Part shown: in pieces, positions 21,700 to 32,480 of the stretch
Layout of the letters: the number at the start of each line of letters is the position of its first letter
Position numbering within the stretch: the first letter of the stretch is position 1
Assembly (NCBI GenBank): GCA_021234155.1
Contig: JAJEKV010000052.1
Location: 3,763,606-3,827,605 of the forward strand
Length of the DNA: 64,000 bases
Origin: Isoetes taiwanensis
Taxonomy: Eukaryota > Streptophyta > Lycopodiopsida > Isoetales > Isoetaceae
Reading direction: 5' to 3'
Translations under genes and position numbers: made by a program
Notes under the pieces: model-generated
The model's database searches: none
What the model saw: the letters and a program-made list of their open reading frames with translations, nothing else
Told to the model about the DNA's origin: nothing

Positions 21700-22250
21700 T
21701 ACTAGTATAAGAACATGTGATCGTGCACGCGTGCATCACATGTAGCAAATCAAGTACTGGTCCTACCACTATAAAGACCCGTGATATGGAAGGATAGGAC
21801 ATGTAGAGAATCAAGTACTCTTTTCCTACTTCTATAAAGACATGTGAGAATAGAAGTGTTACACATGTCGTAATTCATGTATTCTTTCCTACAATGCCTT
21901 AGCAAATAAAGTACTCTGTCCTACTACTATAAAGACATGTGACATGGAAGCATATGACATGTAGAGAATCAAGTATTCTTTCCGACTTCTATAAAGACAT
22001 GTGACAATAGAAGTATTACACATGTCGTAATTCATGTATTCTTTCCTACAATGCCTTAGCAAATAAAGTACTCTGTCCTACTACTATAAAGACATGTGAA
22101 TGGAAGTATAGGACATGTAGAGAATCAAATATTCTTTCCTATATCTATAAAGACATGTGACAATAGAATTATTAGACATGTAGAAATTCAAGTACTCTTT
22201 CCTACAGTGGATTGTATTATAAAATGACATGTCACAATAGAAGAAACTAC
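21700..22250 (+). repeat. 156-bp composite tandem repeat near the right end
   Basis: The motif CTATAAAGACATGTGA recurs at alternating spacings of about 61 and 95 bp (about 21833, 21928, 21989, 22084, 22145), giving a 156-bp unit in roughly 2.8 copies. It is rich in ACATGT and GGACATGTAGAGAATCAA and occupies the right subterminal region of the transposon. Confidence 0.85.
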
Positions 22251-22378
22251 AAAACAACAGTGGAAGTTTTAGTCCACTGAAAAAAGAACACCATTATCGA
22301 ACAAAACCATACCTTCACAAATCCACATGTAGGATTCTTTGAAAACAGGACATGTAGACCTACCAAAACTGATGTTTT

Positions 22379-22409
22379 CAACAGTGGACCAAAAACCGGG
22401 GTGAGTGTG
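22379..22409 (-). repeat. Right terminal inverted repeat, copy 1
   Basis: Reverse complement starts CACACTCACCCC and continues to GGTCCACTGTTG. The TGT target duplication follows at 22410-22412. Confidence 0.82.
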
Positions 22410-22640
22410 TGTCTGTTCCAAAAGCACGCCACTTTTGCATACCCTTGTTTCAATATAGTGTTGTGCTGTGTGACATGCTGTTTTGCAAGGTTGCAAATTT
22501 TTTCATTATAGTAGTGGGTGGTTTAACATTTTCTTGTTTTAGTGAGAAGAATGTGGTGTTTGATTAGCATTTATAGATAACAACACATCAATATACACAG
22601 AACACTTTTTACATTGTATTCACTTGATATGAAGATTACA

Positions 22641-24290
22641 TCATGGAGGGACTAGTCCTTTCTTTGTCAAATAACTTTCAAGATAGGGATCCATCTCCTT
22701 AGTCCGATCTAGTTCTGGATGTGTTTGGACAACATCTGATACTGTTTTACGACCACTCATGATGGACATGAATAGTACTAGAAACTCATCTGTTGAGTAC
22801 TCTAGTGGAGTATAACTTGGTGGATTTAGAGCCTGACCTTGATTATAAAAGCACTTAAGAGCATCATCATCTACTATTATGATGTCCTCTTTCTTTTGAA
22901 TGCCAAGTTGATCCATCATAGTACCAAAATGTTTAACGAAGACCAGTTGGACATCCGGATCTCTTGGATGTGGAAACTTTATACACTTAGTTTGGTCCCA
23001 AATCGTCACAAAGTCTCTATTCATTCCTGGTAACACCCTAAGAACTTCTTCAATATTTCTGCATTCCATTGAGGACCAGATGGCAACTCGAAACAATCTG
23101 AAGGCCTCATTCATCATATCTTCTAAGTGTGGGCGAGGATAGATCCACTTAGTATTCGATTCTAGAGGGACTTGTTCGAAGTCATGCCTATTAATAAGCT
23201 TCAGCAAACGTTTTACACAGGACACCATTCAGATCGAAGACAATGATTTTGTCACAAGCAGGTGGAGCCCTGAACCATGGAAAACAAAGAGTTAACCATA
23301 CAAGAATTGTCTGCAATACACGCCAAGCACGTTTTGTCCATCAGAAGTCATATCGCGCCTGGCGTGAATTACCTTTCATCCTTTGTGGTCATCCCCAGCA
23401 GTCTTTGCGTCTACTTCATTCCCCGGATGCTTACTGCCAGAACCATCAAGTCCACGGTTTAGTTCGGACACGTTCTCTTCTATGAAAGCTACCTCAGGGT
23501 TTTGATTCCTAATCTCAATGGTTGAATCTGAGCTTGCATGATCATCCTGGCTTGTATCAGGAACTACCATAGTCGTATCCCCAAGTGTAACATTACCAGT
23601 TAGAATATTACCAAGCATAGACTCTATATTTTGCTCCATGATCTCACGTTCCTGCACTAGCATTGTGGCCTTCTCCTCGGGGGTTGCATTGCTTTTTGAA
23701 TATTCTGGGGTTGTTCTTAGAGGCGATTGTGAAATAGTAGTCTGCTTCTTCCCTTTGTAAGGTACCAAAGCAAACGGGTTTTTATCTTTGACAGGACCCC
23801 AATCAGCCGTGGCTAGTACTTTTTTGAAAAACACTTCAAGGAAATCCCTGGACTGGTCATCTTTGACAAAACTTAGACATCTTCTTGATGTCTTCAGGGC
23901 TTCTCTATCAATGTACCCTCCAACACGAAGTTCACAGCAAGTGGTATCAAATGGTGCAAAAGCCTCAACAAGATAGCTTGCCAGATTGATTGCAAACACA
24001 TGTTTATTCAAGGGCCCCTTTTCTTTTGTCAGCAATTCCAGAGTGATGTCTTTCCGGTAAAGGTCAGGAACATCAAATTCCTGGAATTATTCGCTTCATC
24101 CTCATCATCTGCTTTGTAGAACACATTTTTCAAGCTGGGTTTAGCAAAAAATAAACACTGGCATGCATCTTTATCTGATGCCCCTTTGCTCTTAGCTACC
24201 TCATAGTCATCATTTGGCACAAGGAATATCCGCCCTAGATCCAACGGCTGACATTTGTTTGGCCCATCCCACGGTTGAAAAGAAAGCTAA
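22641..24290 (-). pseudogene. HAD/FCP1-like phosphatase-domain gene, frame-broken
   Basis: A minus-strand gene remnant with a plant HAD (NIF/FCP1-type) domain near its end. Motif I is VFDLNGVL (about 23195-23220), using Asn in place of the second Asp. After a frame change come WIYPRPHLED, FRVAIWSSMECRNIEEVL and the acidic motif IIIVDDDALKC, ending at a stop at 22641. Upstream, a separate 219-codon stretch (24035-23376: NLASYLVEAFAPFD, low-complexity Ser/Glu-rich tail) and an N-terminal piece (PLDLGRIFLVPNDDYEVAK) are joined by another frame change near 24085. A polypyrimidine TTTAG acceptor near 24291 and a GTTCAG acceptor near 23270 suggest introns. At least two shifts cannot be explained by clear splice sites, so decay or assembly indels are likely. 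Substrate unknown. Confidence 0.6.
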
Positions 24291-25262
24291 AGGAAAAAAA
24301 AAAGTTTGCGTTGACTATTCTCTCTCTAAAATCGAGCTTCTAAGATTATAGATTATCGTCTAAGGCCTTTGATTCATGGATTAGGGTTTTGCATTGTATG
24401 GAGGTTCCTGAGAGGCATCAAACATTGGTTGCTTGATTTTCCTCACCATGGAGGGAACGCCTCCCACTTCTTTTAGGTCAGAACATCAAACAAAGCAGGG
24501 TTCGGCAGAATGGCATCCGTTCTGAATCTGCTTGAGCGCATGATCAAATCGGACTGCCTGTGCAGGGCGCATCGGCTTGCAGAATCAAAGAAGTTTTAAG
24601 AAGATACAGAGATTCGGCAGGTCTGGGGCTTCTGCAGATTTGCAGATCAGAGAGGAATCACGACTGTGGGAGCACAAAGTTTTGCTGTTGTAAAATTTCG
24701 GCAATCCTTGAAACTGATATCGTAGATGGATGAATCATAACAGGTGGAGATTTGTAATTACGGTGAATGCTGTGCGCTGAATCGAGGCAGAATAATTTTG
24801 AAGAGTGTAAAAGTGTGTAAGGTAATTTCTTTGAGATTGAGATTTGATTTCATCTAGATTCGAATCCCAAGGTCAATCAGTTGTGAATGTCTTTCATTCA
24901 ACATGGCCTCAATGGGAAATGGTTATATTTAAACTCTGATCCTGCAGGAGATTTGTCATTGGGATTTAAAGTTGAAAAACGTATTGCTAGATGGAAGCCT
25001 TGATCTCCGGTTAAAAATTCGTGGCTTTCTACTTAGAGGGAGACGGTTAACATAGTGTTCCACAATAGTTTAATCTTGAACAAGTTATTATGCCATTTAG
25101 AAGGGGTTAATTTTAATAAGGTTCCTATTCTTTCATAAGTTTATGAGAGCAGTTTGTCCATGAAAAACTTAACCTTTGACAAGGTCATGGAGGCAGTCTT
25201 TAACATGCATAAAATTCTGCCAGAGTATGATCAGTACGTAGTCATTAGTGAGTAAAGACTTC
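24291..25262. other. Non-coding stretch upstream of HAD remnant
   Basis: No gene recognised. It probably contains intron and 5' sequence of the HAD-like gene. 24860-25250 has a weak protein-like reading on the plus strand (KVPILS..., LTFDKVMEAVFNMHK), broken by stops, perhaps another degraded retroelement. Confidence 0.35.
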
Positions 25263-25660
25263 CACAACAAGAAAAAGGCCATTTAGCGACGCCAATAGCG
25301 ACGTCTGAGGACGCCCGGCTGACGCCCGACGTCCGCCGGACGTCGCCGAGCGTCGACGTTCGTTGGCAGATTATCGCCGCGATGCGACGTCGCCGCATGC
25401 GACGTTGGCCGCGCGTCAGACGGCGTCGCCAGACGGCGCGACAGACGCGACGCAGACGCCGCGCAGACGCCGTGAGATGGCACGTGACACGCGGAAATAT
25501 ACACGGAATATACACGGAACATCACCAAAATCCACGCAGCGCCGTGAAAGCCACGCGGTATATCGCCGCATGCGACGTGACACGCGGGGGAACGCGATGG
25601 CGGAAAGAAAATCCGCGTGTAGAAAAAGCCACGTGGATACGCCGCATGCGGCGGAAGGGA
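25263..25660. repeat. CpG-rich subterminal GCGACG repeat zone
   Basis: About 400 bp of very high GC with dense GCGACG / CGACGTC / GATGCGACG motifs and small palindromes (GACGTCCGCCGGACGTC near 25328). It stands in an otherwise AT-rich region. The long open frames here have Arg/Ala-only composition and are not genes. Confidence 0.7.
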
Positions 25661-25759
25661 AAAAAAAAAAAAAATAAAAAATATATTTATATAAAAGCCC
25701 GCGCAAAAAAAAAAAAACGTGATGGATCGTCGCATGCGACGTGAAGGGGAAAAAATAAA

Positions 25760-25925
25760 AAAAAAAAAAAAAAAAAAAATATATTTATATAAAAATATTT
25801 TTAAATAATCACAAAAGTGTTTTTATATTCATATTTTTAAATAGTCACAAAATTATTTTTATATTTATATTTTTAAATAATCACAAAAAGTGAATTGTAT
25901 TTATATTTTTAAATAATCACAAAAG
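25760..25925. repeat. 36-bp AT-rich tandem repeat, four copies
   Basis: TAAATA(A/G)TCACAAAA recurs at 25802, 25838, 25874 and 25910, exactly 36 bp apart, after a poly(A)-rich stretch. Confidence 0.9.
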
Positions 25926-26009
25926 ACTCGTTAAGAGGAGTATCCACCCTTTTTAGCCTAGAGCTACTCTCTCTCGGATTGATTGGAGTAGTCATCCGAG
26001 CACGTAGTT

Positions 26010-27580
26010 AGAGGACGACGCCGATGCGGTTGCGATTGGATGGCTCTCCATCGACGTTCATGAGATCCCTCATGGCGCTACCGAGCCTTATGTCATGCTC
26101 TAGACCTTCATTCATATCCGCCATCGCTTCCTATAAAACCAAAAGAATATGGCGTTAATGTAGTTCATAGAATTATAATAATTTTCTACAACGCACCCCG
26201 CATTCCGCGGAATTGGGAGAGTTCCCTCGTCGTATAACTGTTGATACAGATAAACAGCTCCACGTTCCGTGGCTACTTGTACCTGCTGCTTGTTAGGGGC
26301 AAACCCGTATAGATGTTCCTATGACAATATAACGAGTATTAGCTAGTGACATTTAAAGTTCTTATTAAAATTAATGTGAACTAATATAGCTCTTACTTAA
26401 TCTATGGAAAAACCCTTTTCGACCGCCGGAGCCCAAATGAGCCTTTCGATCACTTTTAGTTGCTTTGTGGGTCCAAGCTCTATGTTTGCTTTCTGGATCC
26501 TTTGCACGTTCGAATGCAATCTGATTGCAAGGCACACAACATTATCACAAGTTAAAGTGAACGAATGACAAAAAAAATAAGAAATACCTTGATATCTTCC
26601 TTGTGGAGATTAAGTGGTTTAGGGACTTTTGACCAATCGCCTCCTTCTTTTTCGCAAGTCTGCTTCAGTTCCTTGACCACATGGTGCCTTTGACATAAAT
26701 CGATAGATCAATGCCATATCAAAATAATAAAACAAGACTATGACTAGGTCATGTACCTCCTTTTCGTATAAGCTCGCCCATCATCGAAGTGAGCTTCTTC
26801 CGCTTAAACGCCTTTGCTTTTTCTATCTCCGGGAAACTCGTTTCATTTTATTTTTGACGCTCTCTATTTCGCGTTGGTCATAAGCGCCAGGCCACTCCCC
26901 TATACCGCGGGGAGGCCATAAACGAGAGATATTATTTGTGACCGCGTCCCTCAGTGTAGTATAAAAGACACTTCCCTCATCATCCTTCTTAGGAAGAGCG
27001 TCCCTGAAGCATAAATGGTGGGTATATAAAAGTGTGTTTATGTCTACCAATCAATATACATATCCCGTCCCGATTAAGAACCTTTTGAGCACTTTGCAAT
27101 GTATTCTAAGTGAAGAGAATGAACAAAACAACAAATTTAGATGACAAAGTACTAATATTTAAGGTTGATATCTTAAATAATATGTTCACATAACTTACAT
27201 CAAAAATTATTATTAATATGATAGTCGGGTATATTGGGGCCAAATCACCCGCAGACTTACGCGGTCTAAAACAAAGTTTAAATGGACGCTTCTTCTTCGG
27301 TGACACGTGGACGCCGTCGGGATCCTTGCCTCTCCAAGTCAGGCGAGCGACCATGTTCTTCGGATCCCGAACCCTGTGATGATCGCCGCGATCTTGAAGG
27401 TTGTGAGTCCGTTGCTCCACTACTTCTTGACCTGGGAAGTAATGAGAGAATGAGCATCTTTAACATGCTGCAACCAAAGAAATGTTTGGTACGTAGTGGA
27501 TATATATTTACCTGTTGAAATCTTCCTCCAAGTTCCTTGCATTAGAAAAATCTGTTCCCGTCTCTTGCCTAGAACGGAGT
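26010..27580 (-). CDS. Multi-exon gene, unidentified (possible transposon gene)
   Basis: A chain of minus-strand exons is visible. About 27580-27512 reads SRENIENARRSMDSVLGKRR. About 27430-27261 reads NLQDRGDHHRVRDPKNMVAR and LTWRGKDPDGVH and ends at a strong CGC/GTAAGT donor. 27005-26823 follows a TTTATGCTTCAG acceptor and has RLWPPRGIGEWPGAYD. About 26690-26590 has HHVVKELKQTCEKEGGDWSK. About 26530-26400 has FERAKDPESKHRAWTHKATK then SDRKAHLGSGG. About 26316-26190 has EHLYGFAPNKQQVQVATERG. About 26130-26010 has MADMNEGLEHDIRLGSAMRD. Phases do not all agree, so borders are approximate and the gene may be damaged. The layout and composition vaguely recall the small DNA-binding gene of En/Spm elements, but I do not recognise the family. 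Confidence 0.4.
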
Positions 27581-28230
27581 CCATACTACGCCTAGCATTC
27601 TCAATATTCTCGCGAGAACGTGGAGGCCGATAATCAACACTATGTCGTTGGGGAATAGGAGCGGAGGTCGCTTAACCGGGCGTTGGTGTCAAAGAGGCAA
27701 AATATCTTTGCAATTTGGTCTCTCGGCGGGGAGACATGTTTTATGAGGAAGGGGGGAGGGCGGAGGAGCTGCAGAAGCACAAATATCATGCAAAAACAAT
27801 TCATTTATTTATTATTTTTATAAAAGCTATCTTAATACCCAAACCCTGCTGGTGTAGTGATAGGTGGAGGTTGGCGCTTGGAGGACCATCAAGCACGATT
27901 GCCCCTACCTCGTGGAGTCCTCCTCCTATTTTCTAAACTCGCCCCTTTCCTCTACACAACAAATTAAAACTCCATGCATAAACTCACATACCTAATTAGA
28001 GGGTAAAGCGTGATAATAAAAACTATATAAATATTTTACCTTCGCCTTGCTCATTCTCTCCATGACGATTGCGATTACCTCTATTCATCACGAGAAAAAA
28101 AGAGCACACCTAGATCAAAAGAAATTGTGAGAGAAACATTTGATAACCATGAATGATATTGGTTGCAATAATAGAATGATACTTACAAACCATAGAGATG
28201 AAAAAATAGTATTTTTATGGTTCAAATGTG
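27581..28230. other. No gene recognised
   Basis: AT-rich DNA with isolated short frames; nothing beyond possible introns or 5' sequence of the preceding gene. Confidence 0.4.
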
Positions 28231-28233
28231 CCA

Positions 28234-28431
28234 CTAATGAGCCCCGCAGATTTTACTGCTAGCCTTGACCGCCTTGACCGGGGCGGAGGGGGAGACACGT
28301 AATGCCATGAATATTGCATCAGCAGTAAAGAGGGCCACAATGAGGAAAACCGCTAAGAATTGAGCCTCCGCCATGACTATATATATTAATTTGAACATAA
28401 CGAGAATTAGCGAGAGAAAAGCTTTGAACAA
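28234..28431 (-). CDS. Small secreted-like peptide ORF, doubtful
   Basis: A 65-codon frame with an inner Met at about 28374 (MAEAQFLAVFLIVALF...) that looks like a hydrophobic signal segment followed by a short Ser/Pro/Lys tail (SPSAPVKAVKASSK). The upstream minus strand has AATATAAATT, a TATA-like box, about 45 bp before the first ATG. No family is recognised and the frame may be fortuitous. Confidence 0.25.
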   Translation of the reverse strand: MFKAFLSLILVMFKLIYIVMAEAQFLAVFLIVALFTADAIFMALRVSPSAPVKAVKASSKICGAH

Positions 28432-28499
28432 GTGTCTTTGAATAAATACCTAAATTTATATTCTTATCTTCTTATTTATATTAGAAAAGTATCTCGTGA

Positions 28500-28810
28500 T
28501 ATATGTATGGGGTGCATATCGAACTCTAGGTTGCCATATTATCGTGCCATGTATCATGTCATACACCGAACCCTAAATTATCCCATCGGGCATTTTTAGT
28601 GCCACATCATGAAACCCCACGTTGCGTGTGGCACATCATCAAACCCTAGGTTGTGTCACGTCGCGACTTCCTATTGCCACATCATAGTAAGTGCCATGTC
28701 ATCAAACCCTAGCTTATAGTGTGCCACATCATCAAACCCTAGATTGTGCCACATGGCATTTACAATCTAGGGTTTGATGATGTAGCACACAAAACCTAGG
28801 GTTTGACATC
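28500..28810. repeat. Telobox-bearing short repeats with hairpin
   Basis: Degenerate units of GTGCCACATCATCAAACCCT + AG recur about five times. The last one forms a hairpin with 28762-28788: arms 28721-28747 and 28762-28788 match at 26 of 27, with a 14-bp loop. Each arm contains AAACCCTAG, the plant telobox type motif. Confidence 0.8.
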
Positions 28811-29580
28811 CTATAGCGACACTTTATCTACAAGTTATGATTAATAATTTATTTACCATTAATAATAATTTTTTGATTAATAAATTACTTTTTTCATTAG
28901 TAATTTTGACTAAAAACATTTATTGGTTGCAACAAGCCTCAAATAGGAAGACAAAATTATATTAATCACTTCTTGCAAGCATTTAACAGTAGCTTAGCCA
29001 TCTCAAGTGGATCACCACACTTCATATGTCGCTCTCTCTCTCACAACTATATCGTAAGAAAGCCCTCTTTGTTTTGAACACATCGACGACGCGAGCAATA
29101 GATGGGCGATCCATGTGCACCAGCTCTCTATCCATCATCATTTGGACCTTCATATGTTGGATGATGTCCAATGTGCTAGAGTATCGATTCGGTTGGGTTT
29201 ATCTCAACACACAACCCCATAAGCGCATTGCCTCGGACAAAATCAAGGAGCATCTCGTAAATGTAGCCGTGGAATATATGTCGAGATATCTCATGCCCCC
29301 ATGATGCTTGGTCATCTGATGATGATGTAAAAACTCTTCTTCTCCCACCAAGGATATCGCACCGCTCCATCTTGTAGTGTATAACGGCTCTTCAATTTGG
29401 GCATTCGCCTCCTTGCAAAAAAAAAAACGGAGGAGGGCCGCGGTCCCAATCACCAATAGCCCCCCACACATTTGTAAGGGAGTCATCAAAATGGAGTTTG
29501 ACCTTTTGCAATTGAGCTTTGTGTGTGTCCAACCCGAGCGTGGATGGCATAGACTCCTTCCGCAAGAGCGAGAGCTATTT
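28811..29580. other. Coding-like remnants, unidentified
   Basis: A short minus-strand reading (RELVHMDRPSIARVVDVF, about 29090-29130) resembles part of a folded protein but is bounded by stops. The plus and minus frames over 29026-29673 overlap and neither is convincing. No family named. Confidence 0.25.
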
Positions 29581-29589
29581 CGGGACGAC

Positions 29590-30510
29590 TTATACACGAA
29601 GTCTCATTTTGGCTTTCCACTCGCGACTTATCTTCATATCAGCCCTTCTTGGAGCACTATGCATTGCATTTGACCATCTCCTATAAGAAGAGAATTGGCT
29701 CGGAAGATGGTCAAGTAATTCTGCAAAGGTTCCTCCATTCATGAATGGCAGGACTACCATTGGTCCCTGTGGCTCATCTCCACAAAAGACCTCAGGGGCA
29801 AGTCCAAGGGGTGTGGCCAATGCTGGACTTGGGCTCTTGAAACGGATATACTTGTCAGCCAACAACCATGATGCAGCTCTATCTTGGCCTCTCCACACAA
29901 TGCCAGTATAATAATCATCTTGATTAAAGTACAGGGTTCCCAAGATCTGGATTTGGTATATTTGGCAGTCTTGTTTACTACCAATGCACTTTACAACTCC
30001 AACAAAGATCCACAGAATGCGGGTTAATAAATGCAAAGACATTTATCATGAGCATGTAATGATAATCTAGCCCCTGCACCAATAGAGCTCCCACCATGGA
30101 TAAGACTATCTAACTCCTTCACCTGCTCATCATTGAGACTGCTACTGGCCATCTTGTGATCTTTGCGTCGAACCTTTGCACTTCGCCACGAATTAGCCCA
30201 TCGTCCCACGTATGCCTCAGCATAGGGGCTCATAAGTGGCACTTTATACTTAAGTAGCATCCTCAATTCTGGCTCAGGATTGCAAACCCAAGACTTTAAG
30301 TTCTTTCTCATCATATCTTCCAACTCAGACTCATGCTCTGGCCACCTCCCACATAATTCAGACCGACATTCTTTCTCAACTGATGCTACAAAACGGTTAA
30401 TTCGATCATCGGGTTTGCATATGTCGTTCCGGTCGGCCTCAGGCGCATATTTGATTGATGAGGATGCGCCTTAATTTCACTAAGCATCTCTGTCCCATCG
30501 AGGCCATTTT
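29590..30510 (-). pseudogene. Unidentified gene remnant, minus strand
   Basis: A continuous minus-strand coding frame of about 150 codons (30460-30024) reads KPDDRINRFVASVEKECRSE, RWPEHESELEDMM, NPEPELRMLLKYKVPLMSPY and LNDEQVKELDSLIHGG. A second frame (29900-29640) has QGPMVVLPFMNGGTFAELL, which superficially resembles a kinase hinge region, but no other kinase motif is visible. The upstream ATG (about 30507) is in a different frame from the first block. The two blocks could be exons of one gene or two captured pieces. Confidence 0.35.
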
Positions 30511-30519
30511 ATGCCTACA

Positions 30520-31140
30520 AACAAAACAAAATAATGAATACAAAAGTCAAGCATGCACAAAGTAAATGCAACATAATATGACAATATCAAACATGTATGC
30601 GGACCATATAATCATTACTTATAACACGCCCTATGGCTTACTAATACCTTATCCGACCCCCAAAAGCAAGAAAAAAAAAAAAGAAGAAGAAACAAGAAAA
30701 CTAAATAGGTTAGATTAGGGTATTCGGACCCACGGTCAATTTACATTCAGATACTAGTTAATTAGTTAGCAGATAGTCCCAAATTTTAGTTAACTTTTTT
30801 AACCAAAAACACTACCTAAACTTATCTTCAAGACCTTGTTCTGGATTAGTTAGCAAAATTAACTAAAAATTAACTAAATTAGAAATTAGCACTATAGAGG
30901 TCACTTTAAGTTTAGTTAATTGTACATATAATTTTTATGCCTTTGGCTAACTTAACTAGACATGTTCAAAATAATTTAGTTAATTAGTTAAGTTATTTTT
31001 TTTACCAACGCTTTTAGTGCTAATTAGTACTACATTAAGTTAGCCTAACCTATTTTTTTTAACTAGCACGGGTGTGAAGGGAATCATCCAGCCATCGTTA
31101 ACTTAACCTAGCCCTAGCTACCTCTAGCTAAAATCGACAA
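30520..31140. other. AT-rich non-coding stretch
   Basis: No gene. 30740-31060 is full of TTAGTTAA / TTAACTAA words, which make many small inverted repeats, but no bounded element is apparent. Confidence 0.5.
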
Positions 31141-31146
31141 TAAACG

Positions 31147-31535
31147 CGGAACTAAGGTTCAACACCTGGTCCTCCCCACTCGCAAGCAAGGGAGCCCACT
31201 CATGTCCTTGCCGTGAGCCACATCTACCTAAGAATGAGAAGAAAAGTGGACTTGGACCCCGACACCTAGTCCTCTCCACGCAAGGTGGAGCGACCGTGAC
31301 CTTGAACAAGCCACTACAATTTTATTTTAAACCTAAAAAATAACAAGTGGAACTGAAGTGGACTTGAACCTCGGCAATGGTCCTCTCCACTCTAGGTGGA
31401 GCCGACCGTGCCCTTGAACAAGCCACCATTAACCTAGGAAACATTTATGATTGTAGTGAAAGTGGACTTCAACCCGGTACATGGTCCTCCCCACTCTAGG
31501 TGGAGCCTAACCCGCGCCCTTGAACAAGCCACTCC
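31147..31535 (-). repeat. ~70-bp repeat in four spaced copies
   Basis: Copies at about 31147-31228, 31249-31314, 31358-31426 and 31460-31531 share GTGGACTT(G/C)AACC, TGGTCCTC(T/C)CCACTC, GGTGGAGC and CCCTTGAACAAGCCAC. On the minus strand the end GAGGTTCAAGTCC matches the RNA polymerase III B-box consensus GGTTCRANTCC, so a tRNA-derived SINE origin is possible. No full tRNA cloverleaf is seen. Confidence 0.7.
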
Positions 31536-31679
31536 ATCAATTTTTAACCTACTTAAAACTATAAAAATAAAATGCAAGTGCGATCAACTACTTACCAAAA
31601 TAAGGACGCTGCGGTACAAGATCCCGCGGGTCCAAATCGTAATAGAAAGCCGCAAATGTAAGTAACAAAGCATTAGAGG

Positions 31680-32480
31680 AATAAGAACAAAGAAGAAAAA
31701 GATCAAGAAGAAAGAAAGGAAAAAAAAAAAAGGGGGGGATAGAAAACAAGAGATAGAAATAAAACAAGAGAAAGAAATAAGAGAATAGAAGGGAAGAAAT
31801 AAGGATAGAATAGAGAAGAAATAAGAGAAGAAACAAGAAAGAATGAAGAAAAAATAAGAGGAAATAAGAGAAGGGAAGGGAATAGAATGGAAGGAAGAAA
31901 TAAGGGAAGGGAAAGAAAAGGATCGAATGGAAAGTGAGGAAGAAATATGAAGAATAAGAAACAAATGAAGAATGAAGAAATGAAATTAAAAAAGAATGAA
32001 GAATAAGAAATGAAAAAAAATGAAGAATAAGGAAGGGAAGAGAAGAAAGAAATGAGGGAAGGGAGGGGAAAGAATTAGGAATGGGAAAGCATGAGAAAGA
32101 ATGGAAATGAGAAACAAATGAGAAAGCATGAGAAAGAAATGAGAAAGAAATGAGAAAGCATGAGAAAGAAATGAGAAAGCAAGAAATGAGAAAGAATGAG
32201 GAAGAATGAGAAAGAGTGAGGAATAAAGAATGAGAAAGCATGAGGAAGAAAGAAATGAGAAAGAATGAGGAAGAAAGAATGAGAAAGAAATGAGGAAAGA
32301 AGAAATATGGGAAGAAAGAATGAGGAAAGAATGAAGCATGGAAGAAGGAGGAAGAAATGAAGCATGAGGAAGAATGAGGAAGAAATGAAGCATGAGAAAG
32401 AAAGAAGGAGGAAGAATGAACGAGGCATGGAAGAATGGGAAGAAAAAAAATCAAGAACAAAGAAGAAGAGGAAGGAAAGG
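31680..32480 (+). repeat. Purine-rich (GA) tract, about 800 bp
   Basis: Almost only A and G on the plus strand, with repeating words GAAATGAGAAAG, GAAAGAATGAGG and GGAAGAAATG. Such homopurine-homopyrimidine DNA can form triplex structures in vitro. The long Phe/Ser/Leu-rich minus-strand frames here are composition artefacts. Confidence 0.92.

Larger units (their letters stand above)
7472..22409. mobile_element. CACTA-like DNA transposon copy 1, 14.9 kb, non-autonomous
   Basis: The 14,938-bp segment starts CACACTGACCCC and ends with the reverse complement of CACACTCACCCC. The 31-bp termini agree at 27 of 31 positions and include a shared GGTCCAC block. TGT flanks both ends (7469-7471 and 22410-22412), a 3-bp target duplication as in the CACTA superfamily. 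T-rich subterminal motifs (TGTTGTTTTT, TGTAGTTTTT) face inward on the left, and ACATGTAG-rich repeats lie at the right. No transposase-like frame is visible; the cargo is a spliced gene fragment, a Helitron-like end and several tandem repeats. A second copy of the family lies at 42129-49906. The termini are CACA rather than canonical CACTA, so membership of the superfamily is inferred from the 3-bp duplication and terminal structure. Confidence 0.8.

Noticed and set aside
25283-25744. Arg/Ala-rich frames in the GC-rich zone
   Set aside because: They are by-products of GCGACG repeats; overlapping frames on both strands.
29590-30042. Protein kinase call for the VVLPFMNGGTFAELL stretch
   Set aside because: Only a hinge-like string is seen; glycine loop, catalytic Asp and DFG motifs are absent.
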